Below, one piece after another: positions 50,496-60,000 of a stretch of DNA of 64,000 nt (its first letter is position 1; each line of letters opens with the position of its first letter). Source of the stretch: Paludibacteraceae bacterium. GTDB lineage: Bacteria; Bacteroidota; Bacteroidia; Bacteroidales; Paludibacteraceae. The stretch is from positions 62,001 to 126,000 of the forward strand of contig JAILLP010000024.1 in the NCBI GenBank assembly GCA_024693065.1. The letters run 5' to 3'. The translations under genes were made by a program, and so were the position numbers. The notes beneath the pieces are model-generated. The model did no database searches and was not told the origin of the DNA. It worked only from the letters and a program-made list of their open reading frames with translations.

Positions 50496-50527
50496 GGCGC
50501 GAGGAAAATACAAGTTAACCTCGCGCC
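50496..50527 (-). terminator. Terminator downstream of the ppiD-like gene
   Basis: GGCGCGAGG/CCTCGCGCC stem, T-rich on the minus strand. Confidence 0.7.
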
Positions 50528-50548
50528 CAATATTCTAAACCAATTCAA

Positions 50549-52636
50549 TTAAAAGAACGTGGAACGATTATCCACGATATCAGTTTTTTCGAGCAACACG
50601 TCCATAGAACGTCTGTACAGCATCTCCAATTCTCTACGACGGTTGTTTGGAGCAGCCCCCTCAACAGGTTTCTTACCCAACACCTTCACCTTGTAGACAC
50701 CGCTCACGCCCTTAATAGGTGCGGAAGTCTCGCCCTCATTCAATGAGCAAAGGCTTGCGAGGACAGCTGGGTCTTGGGTGTTAACATCGAAACGGGCATC
50801 ATTCACCGTATCGATACGTTCAACGCAAGCGGCGATATCCTTATCCTTCCACTCTGCGATGGTAGCCGCAGCCTTCTTATCCTCCATCACCTTTCTCTTG
50901 GAGTAATCATTCGCATAGCTGTAAGTATATGGGAGGAATCCCTTTTCGACCACACCTGTCACAGCAGCGATCACGCATTGGTTAGGGAACTCAAAAGGTT
51001 GGGAAGTGATATCACCCACCTCATGATTGTATGCCCAAGTAATCACCTTACGAGCGTTTTCTATGTTACTGTTTCTGATTTGGTAATCATTCTCAAAGAT
51101 CGGAGAATACTCATAAGCGAACAAACCAGCGGCTGAAGCGTTGTTGGAGAAGTCGTCCAAAGTAGTATTCTCGCTGAGGTACTTGCTAGCCTTCTCGTAA
51201 TATTTACGATAGGTATCGGTTCCAGACTCAATCATCACAGCCACCTCTGCCAATTTAACCTTGCGGACAGGAGCCGTTATTGAATCGATCTTAACGATGA
51301 TTTGATCATCCTTATCCGACATTTGGAACACTTGTCCGACCTTGCCGTTGAACGCAGTCTCATCGAAGTCCTTGAATCTGCTGAACATACCCTCTCTCAA
51401 CCAGCCGAACTCACCTTTTCTCTTTTGGGAATTATCCATGGAGAATTTCTCCGCCAAGTCACCGAACGAAGCACCATCCTTGATTGCGCCATAGATGCTA
51501 TCGGCTTTCTTCTTAGGGTCATCGCCCTTGGCAGTCTTCGCCAAGAAGATAAGGGAAATCTTCACAGAATCAGGACGGGAAATCACATCAGAAAGAATCT
51601 TAGCCGTTTTATAGAAAAGACCATCCACGAAAGTTGGGATAACGGAATCCTTTTTGCCAGAGAAAGCGAACTCCCTCAAAGAGAAATCAATATCAGACTC
51701 CTTCATGTAGACATTCTGGGAAACGAAACTAGGATCGCTCTCCTGAGCAGCCAACAAATAGGCGTCCTCTACCGTATTGATGTTTTTGAATTCATTCTCG
51801 TTATCGATGGCTCTAGCCTTAGCCTCTGCAGAATCCTCCGCACCTGGGCGAACATCAAAAACGATTGCCTTAATAGAACGGAACTTGTCCGTCTTGAAAG
51901 TATTCTTAATCTTCTCGTACTCAGCGCGACCCTCCTCCTCCGTCACAGCAAATGCGGAATCAGGCATAAGGAAGTATGGTTTGAACGCGCAAGCGAAATC
52001 CACTTGATTGTTAGCATATTTTGCGATGAGGTTCTTCTCAGCCTCAGGCGCTTTCGTAGCGTTTGACGTCAAAGTGATGAGTTTCTCGTAAGCGATCGTA
52101 TTGACCAACTTATTCTCAACACACAACCAACCACTGTACACGTCCTTAAGATACTCATTCGACGCCTCATCCGGATTTTCCTCCAATTGTTTGAAAGTGC
52201 GAAGAAGTCCTTCCAATCTCTGTACGCTGAAATTACCGTTCTCATCCTTCAGGATTTGCAGGTTCCACAACTCTCTGTGAGGATTCACCTTCGTGTAATA
52301 CTCCAACTCTTCTTCGGAAATAGACAATCCGATCTTAGACATTTGGTCCTCCAACATGTTGGTAATCACAAATGTTTGCCAAGCCTCAGTACGAACATCA
52401 GCATCGCTCACATTCCTACCTTCCAACTTGTTGAAATTAGTGAATGCATCAATACTCTTCTGGAACTCAGCATAGTTCATCTTCTTTCCACAAACTTCAC
52501 CGACCTGCTCGCGATTCGAGTTGAAAATCGCATTTGAGTTACTCAAGAAATCACCAATAACGAAACAAAGCAATGCCACGAACACGACTACCATGACAAT
52601 CTTGCCCCGCTTCCTAATTTTCTCTAATGTTGCCAT
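50549..52636 (-). CDS. PpiD/SurA-type membrane-anchored peptidyl-prolyl isomerase
   Basis: N-terminal TM anchor (RKRGKIVMVVVFVALLCFVIGDFL); parvulin-like DGASFGDLAEKFSMDNSQKRKGEFGWLREGM. Confidence 0.88.
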   Translation of the reverse strand: MATLEKIRKRGKIVMVVVFVALLCFVIGDFLSNSNAIFNSNREQVGEVCGKKMNYAEFQKSIDAFTNFNKLEGRNVSDADVRTEAWQTFVITNMLEDQMSKIGLSISEEELEYYTKVNPHRELWNLQILKDENGNFSVQRLEGLLRTFKQLEENPDEASNEYLKDVYSGWLCVENKLVNTIAYEKLITLTSNATKAPEAEKNLIAKYANNQVDFACAFKPYFLMPDSAFAVTEEEGRAEYEKIKNTFKTDKFRSIKAIVFDVRPGAEDSAEAKARAIDNENEFKNINTVEDAYLLAAQESDPSFVSQNVYMKESDIDFSLREFAFSGKKDSVIPTFVDGLFYKTAKILSDVISRPDSVKISLIFLAKTAKGDDPKKKADSIYGAIKDGASFGDLAEKFSMDNSQKRKGEFGWLREGMFSRFKDFDETAFNGKVGQVFQMSDKDDQIIVKIDSITAPVRKVKLAEVAVMIESGTDTYRKYYEKASKYLSENTTLDDFSNNASAAGLFAYEYSPIFENDYQIRNSNIENARKVITWAYNHEVGDITSQPFEFPNQCVIAAVTGVVEKGFLPYTYSYANDYSKRKVMEDKKAAATIAEWKDKDIAACVERIDTVNDARFDVNTQDPAVLASLCSLNEGETSAPIKGVSGVYKVKVLGKKPVEGAAPNNRRRELEMLYRRSMDVLLEKTDIVDNRSTFF

Positions 52637-52727
52637 TTATTTGATTATTAATTATTTTATATTTTTTACATTTTTTAGCGCACGAAATTAGTAAAAATAC
52701 GTTCAATCTGAAACATTTTTATGAAAT

Positions 52728-53291
52728 TTATTCCCTGATAGGGAAAATTCCTTCCGGGTTCTTTATCGTATATTTTGTCAATGTTTGATTGGAGTCGAAC
52801 CCCTTTCCATAAATGACCCTATCCTTTTGGGTGATTTTAATCTTCCCGTTGGAGTAAACCCGTTCCGCCTTCTCATCCCAGAAGAGTTGGTCGCACTCAA
52901 ATTGTTCGCCTTCGAGATTAACCGCCTTGACGCTATCCCTCAGGTCCCACAACTTAGGCTCCGTCTTATAGATAGCATAGTTGCTTTGGATCTCCGCGTC
53001 CACATTTTTCTGCGGGTCGAACCGCTCCAAGCGCAACCCGGAAGGGAAGTCCCAATAAGGGTCTTCCGCCTTGTCGTAGACGAACCACTCCTTCGTGTTC
53101 ACGCGATAGCGCACCACCCCAGAGTCGGAAACCAGCGTCTGCACATCCAACGCGTGCAGGGAAGCCCTCTTGGAACGCTCCACGGCGGGCACGGAATCCA
53201 TCTTCTCCGTACAGGATAATAAACAGATAGCAGCCACGATGATCGCAGCCGCTATACTGAATGAACCGTTATGGTTGTTTTTCCGTTTCAC
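52728..53291 (-). CDS. lptC: LPS export periplasmic protein LptC
   Basis: Lipobox CLLSC; VRYRVNTKEWFVYDK..., WDEKAERVYSNGKIKITQKDRVIYGKGFDSNQ. Confidence 0.85.
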   Translation of the reverse strand: MKRKNNHNGSFSIAAAIIVAAICLLSCTEKMDSVPAVERSKRASLHALDVQTLVSDSGVVRYRVNTKEWFVYDKAEDPYWDFPSGLRLERFDPQKNVDAEIQSNYAIYKTEPKLWDLRDSVKAVNLEGEQFECDQLFWDEKAERVYSNGKIKITQKDRVIYGKGFDSNQTLTKYTIKNPEGIFPIRE

Positions 53292-53306
53292 AATTCTATC
53301 CGAATC

Positions 53307-54671
53307 TTACCTAACCGTCGTCTTTTCATTGATCCACCCTGGCACAGTAAAGGTCTGTCCCTTCGTGATGTTTCTCATGAACAATTGGTCTGCGGCAGGG
53401 AAGTATGGTTTGTACTTGCCGATCAATTTGTTGGCATCGGCCGCAACAGATGGATCCACCTGCTTAGCCTTCTCCCACTGCTCAACTGCCAACCAGTAAG
53501 CGGTTTGACGGATAACAGCGTCATCGCTGATGTTGTCGTTGAACACGGCGTACAGGTTACCGATCAACAGATAAGCCTTTCCGTTCTTTGCGTCATAAGA
53601 GAGAGCCTTTTGAGCTGCCGTACGAGCTGCGGAAGGGTTCTTCATGTCCCTGTAAATGGTAGCCACGATGTACTGCAAAGAGGACTTCTCGCTGTTCTTC
53701 GACTCCAAATTGATCGCATCGTTCAAATAGCTCAATGCCTTGTTATAATCCCTACTCTTGATGGATTGAGAGGCAAGACCTCTCGCCGAGTTGGCGGAAG
53801 GATCGATCTTATGCTTGTAAGTCGCAGCCTTAAAATATGTCTGAGACTCCTCGCAACCCGCCAATTTGAACAGAGACAACACCATGTTCAAGAAATCCTT
53901 ATCGCCCTTGTTAGCCTCGATTTTGCTGCCATACACGCCTTCCAACGTCTTGCAGTCGGCCGCACCAGAGCTTGCGAAATTCTGATCGATATCAGCCTTC
54001 GCCGCCTGATAGTTAGGAAGATCAGGATCATTCTCCGGCATTGCGGACATCTTCTCGCCGATGTAGCCGGAAACTGTCAGATAATCAGACAAGAACTTAT
54101 CCCTGAAACCATCCTTGTTGCTTTTATACAGGTTCGAGGACAAATAGAAACGCTGCTGAAGTATAGCAGCAGGAGTAGCCTCCTTCTTAGCCTCTATGAT
54201 TTCACCCAACCAGTTGTAGGCAACCTCCTTGTTCGGATCATTCTTGCTCTCAGGCACATAACGCATGTAATCCGTAGCCTTCTTGCCCAATATATAGTAT
54301 TTGTCATACTTCTTATCACGTCCGAAATACTTGATACGGTCATCATACAACTTCATCATTCTATCAAATATCTTCTCCTTCTTAGCGGCATCCGTCTCCT
54401 TGGTCAATTGGTCCGCAAGTATCTCCACGCCATTAATATAAACGTTCTTCGAACATTTCGGGCACTCAGCGTACACGATCTCGAAGCATGGAGCAGCGCT
54501 TGCATAATCCTTCTGCTTGGTGTATTGAACCATCATACTCAAGTTGGATATACACCTGATGCTATCTTCTCCATGTCCATACTTGGATCCGTCATTAATT
54601 CCTTTCTGTGCGAACGTCATTGTTGGTAAGGTCAACAATACCACGCCTAATAAAATTGAATTCGTTTTCAT
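53307..54671 (-). CDS. Tetratricopeptide-repeat protein
   Basis: Signal peptide MKTNSILLGVVLLTLPTMTFAQ; TPR-like helical repeats (ARGLASQSIKSRDYNKALSYLNDAINLE). Confidence 0.8.
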   Translation of the reverse strand: MKTNSILLGVVLLTLPTMTFAQKGINDGSKYGHGEDSIRCISNLSMMVQYTKQKDYASAAPCFEIVYAECPKCSKNVYINGVEILADQLTKETDAAKKEKIFDRMMKLYDDRIKYFGRDKKYDKYYILGKKATDYMRYVPESKNDPNKEVAYNWLGEIIEAKKEATPAAILQQRFYLSSNLYKSNKDGFRDKFLSDYLTVSGYIGEKMSAMPENDPDLPNYQAAKADIDQNFASSGAADCKTLEGVYGSKIEANKGDKDFLNMVLSLFKLAGCEESQTYFKAATYKHKIDPSANSARGLASQSIKSRDYNKALSYLNDAINLESKNSEKSSLQYIVATIYRDMKNPSAARTAAQKALSYDAKNGKAYLLIGNLYAVFNDNISDDAVIRQTAYWLAVEQWEKAKQVDPSVAADANKLIGKYKPYFPAADQLFMRNITKGQTFTVPGWINEKTTVR

Positions 54672-54691
54672 ATCATTAAAAATTATCGTTT

Positions 54692-55939
54692 CTACTCTAA
54701 TTTCCGTTTCACGAACCAACGCTCGTTAATCGTAACGTTGATCGTTCCCTTAAAATACCGCTCCTTAATGAGCCCGTCGTCAGAACTACCTGTCTTGCCA
54801 TATTCCAACCCCACGTTGATCACTGTCGGATTTAACCCTTTCTTCAACGGGAACCCGAACCCCGCATCCACCGCCATCTTACCTAACTCCTCCTTGTTCA
54901 CCTTGTAATATGACTTGCTCACATTCAGTCCGCAACGATAATACATCCGCTGGTAATACTTCCTTCCGTTCTTGTCCGGCTGGTATTGAACACCCCAAGC
55001 GAATCTATTCACATCCTCAAAAGGTTTCTCGTCGAAGAATCTAATGTCGGACCAAGCCGTGCGCTTGTAATCAAATCCGGCGAGTACCCTTCTATTAAAA
55101 TGATATACAAATCCTATGCCAAGACTAGCAGGTGTATCGAATTTATTATCATAATTTAACACTGTGGTATCCGATGCAATGATGGTCTTGCTAGCCTCCG
55201 CCTTCAGCTCCGACTTGAACTGATAGGTGGCACCAATGGTCACAAACCGCTCTTCCCCGAGTTTGAACGACCCCTGCGCACCTAAATTCACACAGAAATC
55301 ATTCACCCGAATCTTCTGCTTCTGGCTCGACGGATATATATACCCTTTGTCAAATATGATTGCGCTATTGTGCTCTATTGAACCAAAATGATACATCAAA
55401 TTGGCTCCGACAGAGAGATTCTGGAAAATTTTGAAACCCATGCCCAAATAGACTTGATTGATTCCTCCCTCCCCTTCGTAGGTATGCCCGGCAGAGAGCG
55501 TGTCCTGCGTGAGATTGGTCCGCTCCGTCACTTGGAAAGAGTTCTCATAACCCACTCTGGAATAAGGACGGAGACCTAAACTGAGCGCCATCCACTTCTT
55601 AACAGGGAATTGCATCGCAAGGTACTCCATGTTCCCGGTCAAACCTTTATGGGAGTCCTTCCCATCCGTATACGAATCCATCGAGCAACTCGCCCCGACC
55701 TCAATCCTGAAGTTGAGAGAATCAATAGCGGTATACGATGCAGGATTGGATGGATTGGTGAAATATGCCGAACGCATGCCAGACATCAAACCTCCCATCT
55801 GAGAAGTTTGCCCATAGCCGCCCTCAACTATCGACCCGTAGCCATAGCGAGTGTACGGTGAACTTATATTGTTTTGCGCCGAGGTGTTGATGAAAACACC
55901 CGCTACCATTATTCCTATGAATGCAACTCTCTTAATCAT
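54692..55939 (-). CDS. Outer-membrane beta-barrel protein
   Basis: Signal peptide; NNISSPYTRYGYGSIVEGGYGQTSQMGG; beta-strand pattern; in coaX-lptC cluster. Confidence 0.75.
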   Translation of the reverse strand: MIKRVAFIGIMVAGVFINTSAQNNISSPYTRYGYGSIVEGGYGQTSQMGGLMSGMRSAYFTNPSNPASYTAIDSLNFRIEVGASCSMDSYTDGKDSHKGLTGNMEYLAMQFPVKKWMALSLGLRPYSRVGYENSFQVTERTNLTQDTLSAGHTYEGEGGINQVYLGMGFKIFQNLSVGANLMYHFGSIEHNSAIIFDKGYIYPSSQKQKIRVNDFCVNLGAQGSFKLGEERFVTIGATYQFKSELKAEASKTIIASDTTVLNYDNKFDTPASLGIGFVYHFNRRVLAGFDYKRTAWSDIRFFDEKPFEDVNRFAWGVQYQPDKNGRKYYQRMYYRCGLNVSKSYYKVNKEELGKMAVDAGFGFPLKKGLNPTVINVGLEYGKTGSSDDGLIKERYFKGTINVTINERWFVKRKLE

Positions 55940-56658
55940 CTAAACATTAGAATTCGGTTTAACCCGAGTGATAATAAATTTGGGACTACAAAGTTGCAGT
56001 ATTTTATCCTTTTTTCAAAATATTTTGCGTTTCCACCTGTTAAAAACACTAAAAGTTTCGGATAAATCGATTTGAACGCATCGATGAAACCATTTATCTC
56101 ATAGGTCATACCGTTCAAAACGCCCGAGGCGATCGCCTCCCTCGTGGTCCCTCCCGTCAAGGGGGATTCCTCCTCCCGCGTCACGAGGGGAAGTTTGCTG
56201 GTGAAGGTGTGCAGGGCCTTGAAACGCATGTCCACCCCCATCGAGATGTTCCCGCCCACATAGTTGTTCTGCGCATTGACCACATCGTACGTGATGGCGG
56301 TGCCGGCGTCTATCACCAACAGATTACGGTCGGGGCTCAGATAGTTGGCTCCGACACATACCGCGATACGGTCTTTCCCTAATGTTTTGGGGGTCTTGTA
56401 CAGATTTCCTATGGGCAACGGGGTGTTTTCGTCCAACTGCACGAATTTCCTGGAATTCTCCGTCAACCATCGCACGAGCATCGGGTCCGTCTCTACGACG
56501 GACGAGATGATGGAATTCTCCCAACCGACCCCCCGCTGAATCGTTTGGAGGGTCTCCACGCTGAGGTTCTCATAACGCTCCGAGCAGGTCATCACACCAT
56601 CGTCGTAGAGGCTCACCTTGCTGGAGGAATTTCCTTGGTCTATGATTAAATTCTTCAT
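55936..56658 (-). CDS. coaX: Type III pantothenate kinase
   Basis: LIIDQGNSSSKVSLYD, GKDRIAVCVGANYL, VIDAGTAITYDVV, GGNISMGVDMRFKALH; 4-nt overlap with the downstream OMP gene. Confidence 0.92.
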   Translation of the reverse strand: MKNLIIDQGNSSSKVSLYDDGVMTCSERYENLSVETLQTIQRGVGWENSIISSVVETDPMLVRWLTENSRKFVQLDENTPLPIGNLYKTPKTLGKDRIAVCVGANYLSPDRNLLVIDAGTAITYDVVNAQNNYVGGNISMGVDMRFKALHTFTSKLPLVTREEESPLTGGTTREAIASGVLNGMTYEINGFIDAFKSIYPKLLVFLTGGNAKYFEKRIKYCNFVVPNLLSLGLNRILMFR

Positions 56659-56674
56659 ATTTCTTCTTTTTGTC

Positions 56675-57012
56675 GCACAGGGGGTTATGCCCCTGCCTGG
56701 AGAATGTCGCCCCCTCAGGACTCAGGATACGCAAACACGCACCCCCTTAATTCAAAATTCTTAATTCTTAATTCGAACGTGTCGCCCCTGCAGGGCTCTC
56801 CTCTCGCCCGTATTCCTTCATACAGGGGTTTACACCCCTGCCTGGAGGATGCCGCCCCTGCGGGGCTTACGGGTCGGATAATCCATTCGTCCAACGTTCC
56901 TGTCACATAGTGGGTTACACCCCTGCCTATGGCTTACCATCCCCTCGGACTTCAGACCGCACAAATTAAGTAGAATCCCCCTTCATTCATAATTCAAAAT
57001 TCTTAATTCTCA
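56675..57012. repeat. Intergenic composite repeat, locus C (about 3 GC-rich core copies plus AATTAAG-type tracts)
   Basis: cacagggggttatgcccctgcctggag; tacaggggtttacacccctgcctggaggatgccgcccctgcggggc; agtgggttacacccctgcc; ttcaaaattcttaattcttaattc (twice). Confidence 0.7.
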
Positions 57013-57014
57013 TC

Positions 57015-60000
57015 CTATTTCCTCTCAATGACCTGCGACGGTTTCGTGCCGAAGTACTCCCTGAACCGGCGGCTGAAATAGGCGGGGTCACTGAAGCCGA
57101 CATTATAGGCCACATCGCTGATCTGCGTTTCACTGTCGGCGTTCTTCAACTGCCTCATCGCCTCGTTCAGCCTAAACTCGTTCAGTATCTCAAGCGGGGT
57201 CTTGCCGATGATAGAGTTGGTACGTCTTGTCAGTGTGGACTTGCTGAGGAACATGTCCTGCGCAAGGTCTTCTATGGTGATGTCGCTCTCCGTATAGCGC
57301 TTCTCGATGACCTCGAGGAATTGTTTCACGAACGGATTGACCTTCTTCGGCTTGGCTTCTTCCTCGGTGTGCTCCGTCTCTGTGGATTCCCCGCCTCTGT
57401 CTTTAAGGATTTTTTCGAGGATATGCTGTTGCTGTTTCTGCCTCATTTTGAGGATATTGCACACCTTAAGCAACAATTCCTCCGGACTAAATGGTTTCGG
57501 TATATAATCCACCGCCCCACTCTTCAGACCGATGAGGCGGTCGGAGTCCTCGTTCCTTGCGGAGAGGAAGAGCAACGGTATATGCTCCGTTTCGGCGGAT
57601 TGCTCGATGATTCGACTCATCTCGATTCCGTTCATGACAGGCATCTCCACATCGCTGAGGATAATGTCCGGCTTCTTCTGCTCGATGATCTCCAGCGCCT
57701 CCTTACCGTTGTTGGCGGTGAGGACATTCAGGTAGGAGGAGAGCAATGTCTTCACGTTCTCGCAGATAAGCGGATTGTCGTCTATGACGATGGCCGTGTT
57801 GCCCGTGAGGATGGAGTAATCCTCGGCGGACTTCGGTTCATCCATTCTATACTCCTCCTTGATCTCCACCTTCCGCTCCGACGAAGGGAGTGTGATGGTG
57901 ATGATGGTCCCCAAGCCCTGCTTGCTCTCCACATCCATGGAGCCGTTGTTGCGCAGGATATAGTTGCGGCAGATACGGTATCCCAAGCCGTTCCCTTCCT
58001 CGTTGTTCGTGCCCTGCGTGGAGACGGTAGACTCGCCCGACCGCAACCGTTTCACCTGTTCGTCGGACATTCCGACACCATTGTCCTTCACGGCTATCTT
58101 AACGTTCTTGTTGTCCATCCACGACAAAATGGATATGCTGCCTCCCTCCGGCGTGAATTTGATCGCATTGCCCAACAGATTACGGATGACAGCCTCCAAC
58201 ATGCGCGGGTCGGCGAAGGCGAAGTGCGTCAGGCGGATATCGGTCGTGAGCGATATCCGCTTCTTCCCCATTACGTTGGAAAGGAGAAGCGAGACATTAT
58301 GAATAACGGATTGCACATCCACGTCCGACGGGTGGCAGGTGATGTCCTCCTTCTTGGACTGAGCCCAATCCAAGATCTTCAGCATCTCGTTCTGCAACGT
58401 CTTCGCGGAATCGTACGTGCTATTGGTGATGCGCTGGCGATCCTGTTCATTGAGGGCACCCGTATTGTTGGAGAGGTTCTCCAACGCACCCACGATGGCG
58501 AACATAGGATTCTTCAGGTCATGGGCCACCACTGAAATCAAACGGTCCTTGTCATTAAGCGCCTCCTTCAGCTCCGAAGTGCGCTCGTCCACTTTCCGCT
58601 CCAGTTCCTTCTTCGCGTTCATCAATCGTTTGATGCGCAAGAGGATGATGCTGCCCACGATCAGGGTGAGGACGATGGCCAGCAAAGATCTGAACCACAG
58701 CGTCTCCCACCACGGAGGCAACACCTTGATGGTCAGGTTGATTTGCTTAGGGACACTCTCCACATTGTTTCGGAACGCCTCGATGGTCAGTTGGTACTCT
58801 CCCGCAGGCAAGTGGGAGAATTGCACAAATTTACCGCCCGAAATCTCCGTCCATTCTTCCTTCAGACCGCTGAGTTTATAGCGGTACTGGATCGGGTCGA
58901 ACTCCGAATAGTCGATGGCGTCGAAGTGGATGGTGATGTCCGTCTGGTCATACTCAAGCGACAGATGCCCGTCCCATAGGTTGCACTCCTTCAGCGGGCC
59001 ACTCCCACGTTTCACCTTGTTGTTGCTAATATACAAGTCTGAAAACGCCAGGTACGGGATGCCCGTATCCACTGCGAGGTGGGCAGGGTCAAACGTGACA
59101 AAACCATCATTGGTACCGAAATGGATTCGTCCTCTGCTATCCTTAAATCCGCTGCGGAAGATAAAGTAGTGCAAGGCTATGTTATTACGGCTATCGGTCA
59201 GCAAACGGAAACTTTTCTTCTTGACATCAACCCGTGCGATACCATTGTCTCCCGCCAGCCAGAAAAAACCGTTATCATCCCTTTGTATGCTGTGATAACT
59301 ACAGGCCGGGACAAAGTCGGACAGTTCACACTCATCCTTTCCAGCCTCCACCACGAAGAATCCCTTGTTCGAGGTGACATAGAGATTGCCCTCGTCATCG
59401 CAGGCGCCATCCGCCAGACTGAGGGTAGAGAGTTTATCGCCCTCCAATCCTTTGATTGGAATGAGGTCGCAACGTCCATTCCGCAAGCGCCACAATGCGG
59501 TCGACGTCAACGCCCATGTGGTGTTATCGGGTGCATCGATAGCTTTGAAGGCCCACCTGTCCACCTCCGTAGTGTCATTCTTGAGGATGATCTTCTGCCA
59601 ATCCTTGTCACCCTCCTTCTTGTAGAGTCCATCACCCGCCGAACACGCATAGAGGGTTTGGCCATACCGGCAAGCCCCGAAATAGCAACGGCTGGGTAGA
59701 TGCATGCCGGAGAAGTCCTCCTTGCTGATGGCCCTCGTTTTCGCGTCAATGTTAAACGTTCCCCCACCCCAGGTAGGCACGATCACGTCTCCGTTCTCCT
59801 TCACGACAGCGGAGCAGACGTTATTGTTTTCCAGCTCGACGAGCTCAATATTCCTGAAATCGGGCGAGACGTAATAGACACCGCTACCATCCGAGCCGAC
59901 TACCAGATTGCCCTGCTTATCCTCCGAAATGCCCGTGCAGGCAACTGCGGGGAACCCATAATTGCGGGAGAAGGAGATGTTGGTCAGGTCATTTCCACGA

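Noticed and set aside
53271-54629. 452-aa plus-strand ORF
   Set aside because: Fully antisense to the TPR gene in a consistent minus-strand operon; no recognisable domain.
56704-56910. Short ORFs within the GC-rich intergenic repeats (e.g. MSPPQDSGYANTHPLNSKF...)
   Set aside because: Translations of the dispersed non-coding repeat; probable spurious ORFs.
57321-58535. 404-aa plus-strand ORF
   Set aside because: Antisense to kinase/REC domains of the HTCS; low-complexity His/Arg/Leu-rich translation typical of a shadow ORF.
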